Positions 63,670 through 64,000 of a stretch of 64,000 bases of DNA are shown one piece after another. Source of the stretch: Paralichthys olivaceus (Eukaryota > Chordata > Actinopteri > Pleuronectiformes > Paralichthyidae); assembly GCF_024713975.1 (NCBI RefSeq), contig NC_091110.1, positions 1,054,001-1,118,000 on the forward strand, written 5' to 3'. How positions within the stretch are numbered: position 1 is the stretch's first letter; each line of letters opens with the position of its first letter. The position numbers and the translations under genes are program-made. The notes below the pieces were generated by a model. It worked only from the letters and a program-made list of their open reading frames with translations, was not told the DNA's origin and ran no database searches.

Positions 63670-64000
63670 GTGAGTAGCATCTCTGTGGTGCTCCTGTTCA
63701 TCGACGCTAGGTGAGAATGGATGTGGGTTAAAGCCACTTCAGCCATGTCTTAATTATTTGATTCAGATTAGCTGCCATTGTTTATCTTTGTTATCCAGGC
63801 ATGATTCTCCAGATTTTACTTTCGTTGTGATGTTGATAAAGGGGTGTCCTGACTTCACTTTGACCATATGGGGGATCATAGAAAGCTGATATGACGTTTA
63901 CAAAGAGGCATAGCTATTTTTACGGCCCAACTAAGCTCGGTCTGTTGCTAGTTAGCTAGATCAGCCGAATTCAGTTCTGTTAACATAACGTTACATTATA

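Noticed and set aside
1..64000. CRISPR arrays, bacterial operons, phage or plasmid genes
   Set aside because: There are no regularly spaced repeats of that kind; introns and vertebrate repeats throughout show nuclear animal DNA.

Overview
The window is vertebrate nuclear DNA, almost certainly from a teleost fish. Genes are split by GT-AG introns. More than half of the sequence is interspersed repeats typical of fish: L2/CR1-like and RNase H-bearing non-LTR retrotransposons, a Tc1 transposon, piggyBac-, hAT- and Harbinger-type MITEs, tRNA-derived SINEs with an L2-like tail, and solo LTRs. Most long open frames are transposon relics or chance frames. The real genes are made of short exons that had to be joined by splice sites and by similarity to known proteins recalled from memory; no database search was run.

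Three protein-coding genes are well supported, all on the minus strand. (1) ncapd3 (condensin II subunit D3): coding exons 1-10 lie between 14812 and 234, and the gene continues off the left edge. They give 399 continuous in-phase codons, about the N-terminal quarter of the protein. Intron 1 is about 5.8 kb and holds hAT-like elements and SINE relics. (2) calhm3 (calcium homeostasis modulator 3): four coding exons, 25151-21278, a complete 333-residue frame. (3) ska1 (spindle and kinetochore associated 1): six coding exons, 39330-28764, a complete 249-residue frame, plus a likely non-coding first exon near 39719-39760. A degenerate Tc1 element sits in its last intron.

Region by region: 1-15.2 kb is ncapd3 and its promoter. 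From 15.2 to 21.2 kb is gene-poor, AT-rich intergenic DNA. From 21.3 to 25.2 kb is calhm3. From 25.2 to 28.7 kb is an intergenic stretch with a piggyBac MITE. From 28.8 to 39.9 kb is ska1 with a Tc1, piggyBac MITEs, a LINE fragment carrying a Harbinger MITE, and hAT-like relics in its introns. From 39.9 to 62.7 kb is a dense nest of transposons with no recognised host gene. From 63.4 to 64.0 kb has an ETS site and a splice donor and may be the promoter and first exon of a plus-strand gene that continues beyond the window.

ncapd3 and ska1 both act in mitosis (chromosome condensation, and kinetochore-microtubule attachment). Both have a copy of the same short repeat, in the same orientation relative to the gene, directly upstream of their 5' ends. 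I found no clearly new biological system. The most informative structures are that shared promoter-proximal repeat, a three-level nest of DNA transposons with intact target duplications, solo LTRs with exact 5-bp target duplications inside LINEs, and a same-strand cluster of three genes that are unlinked in human.
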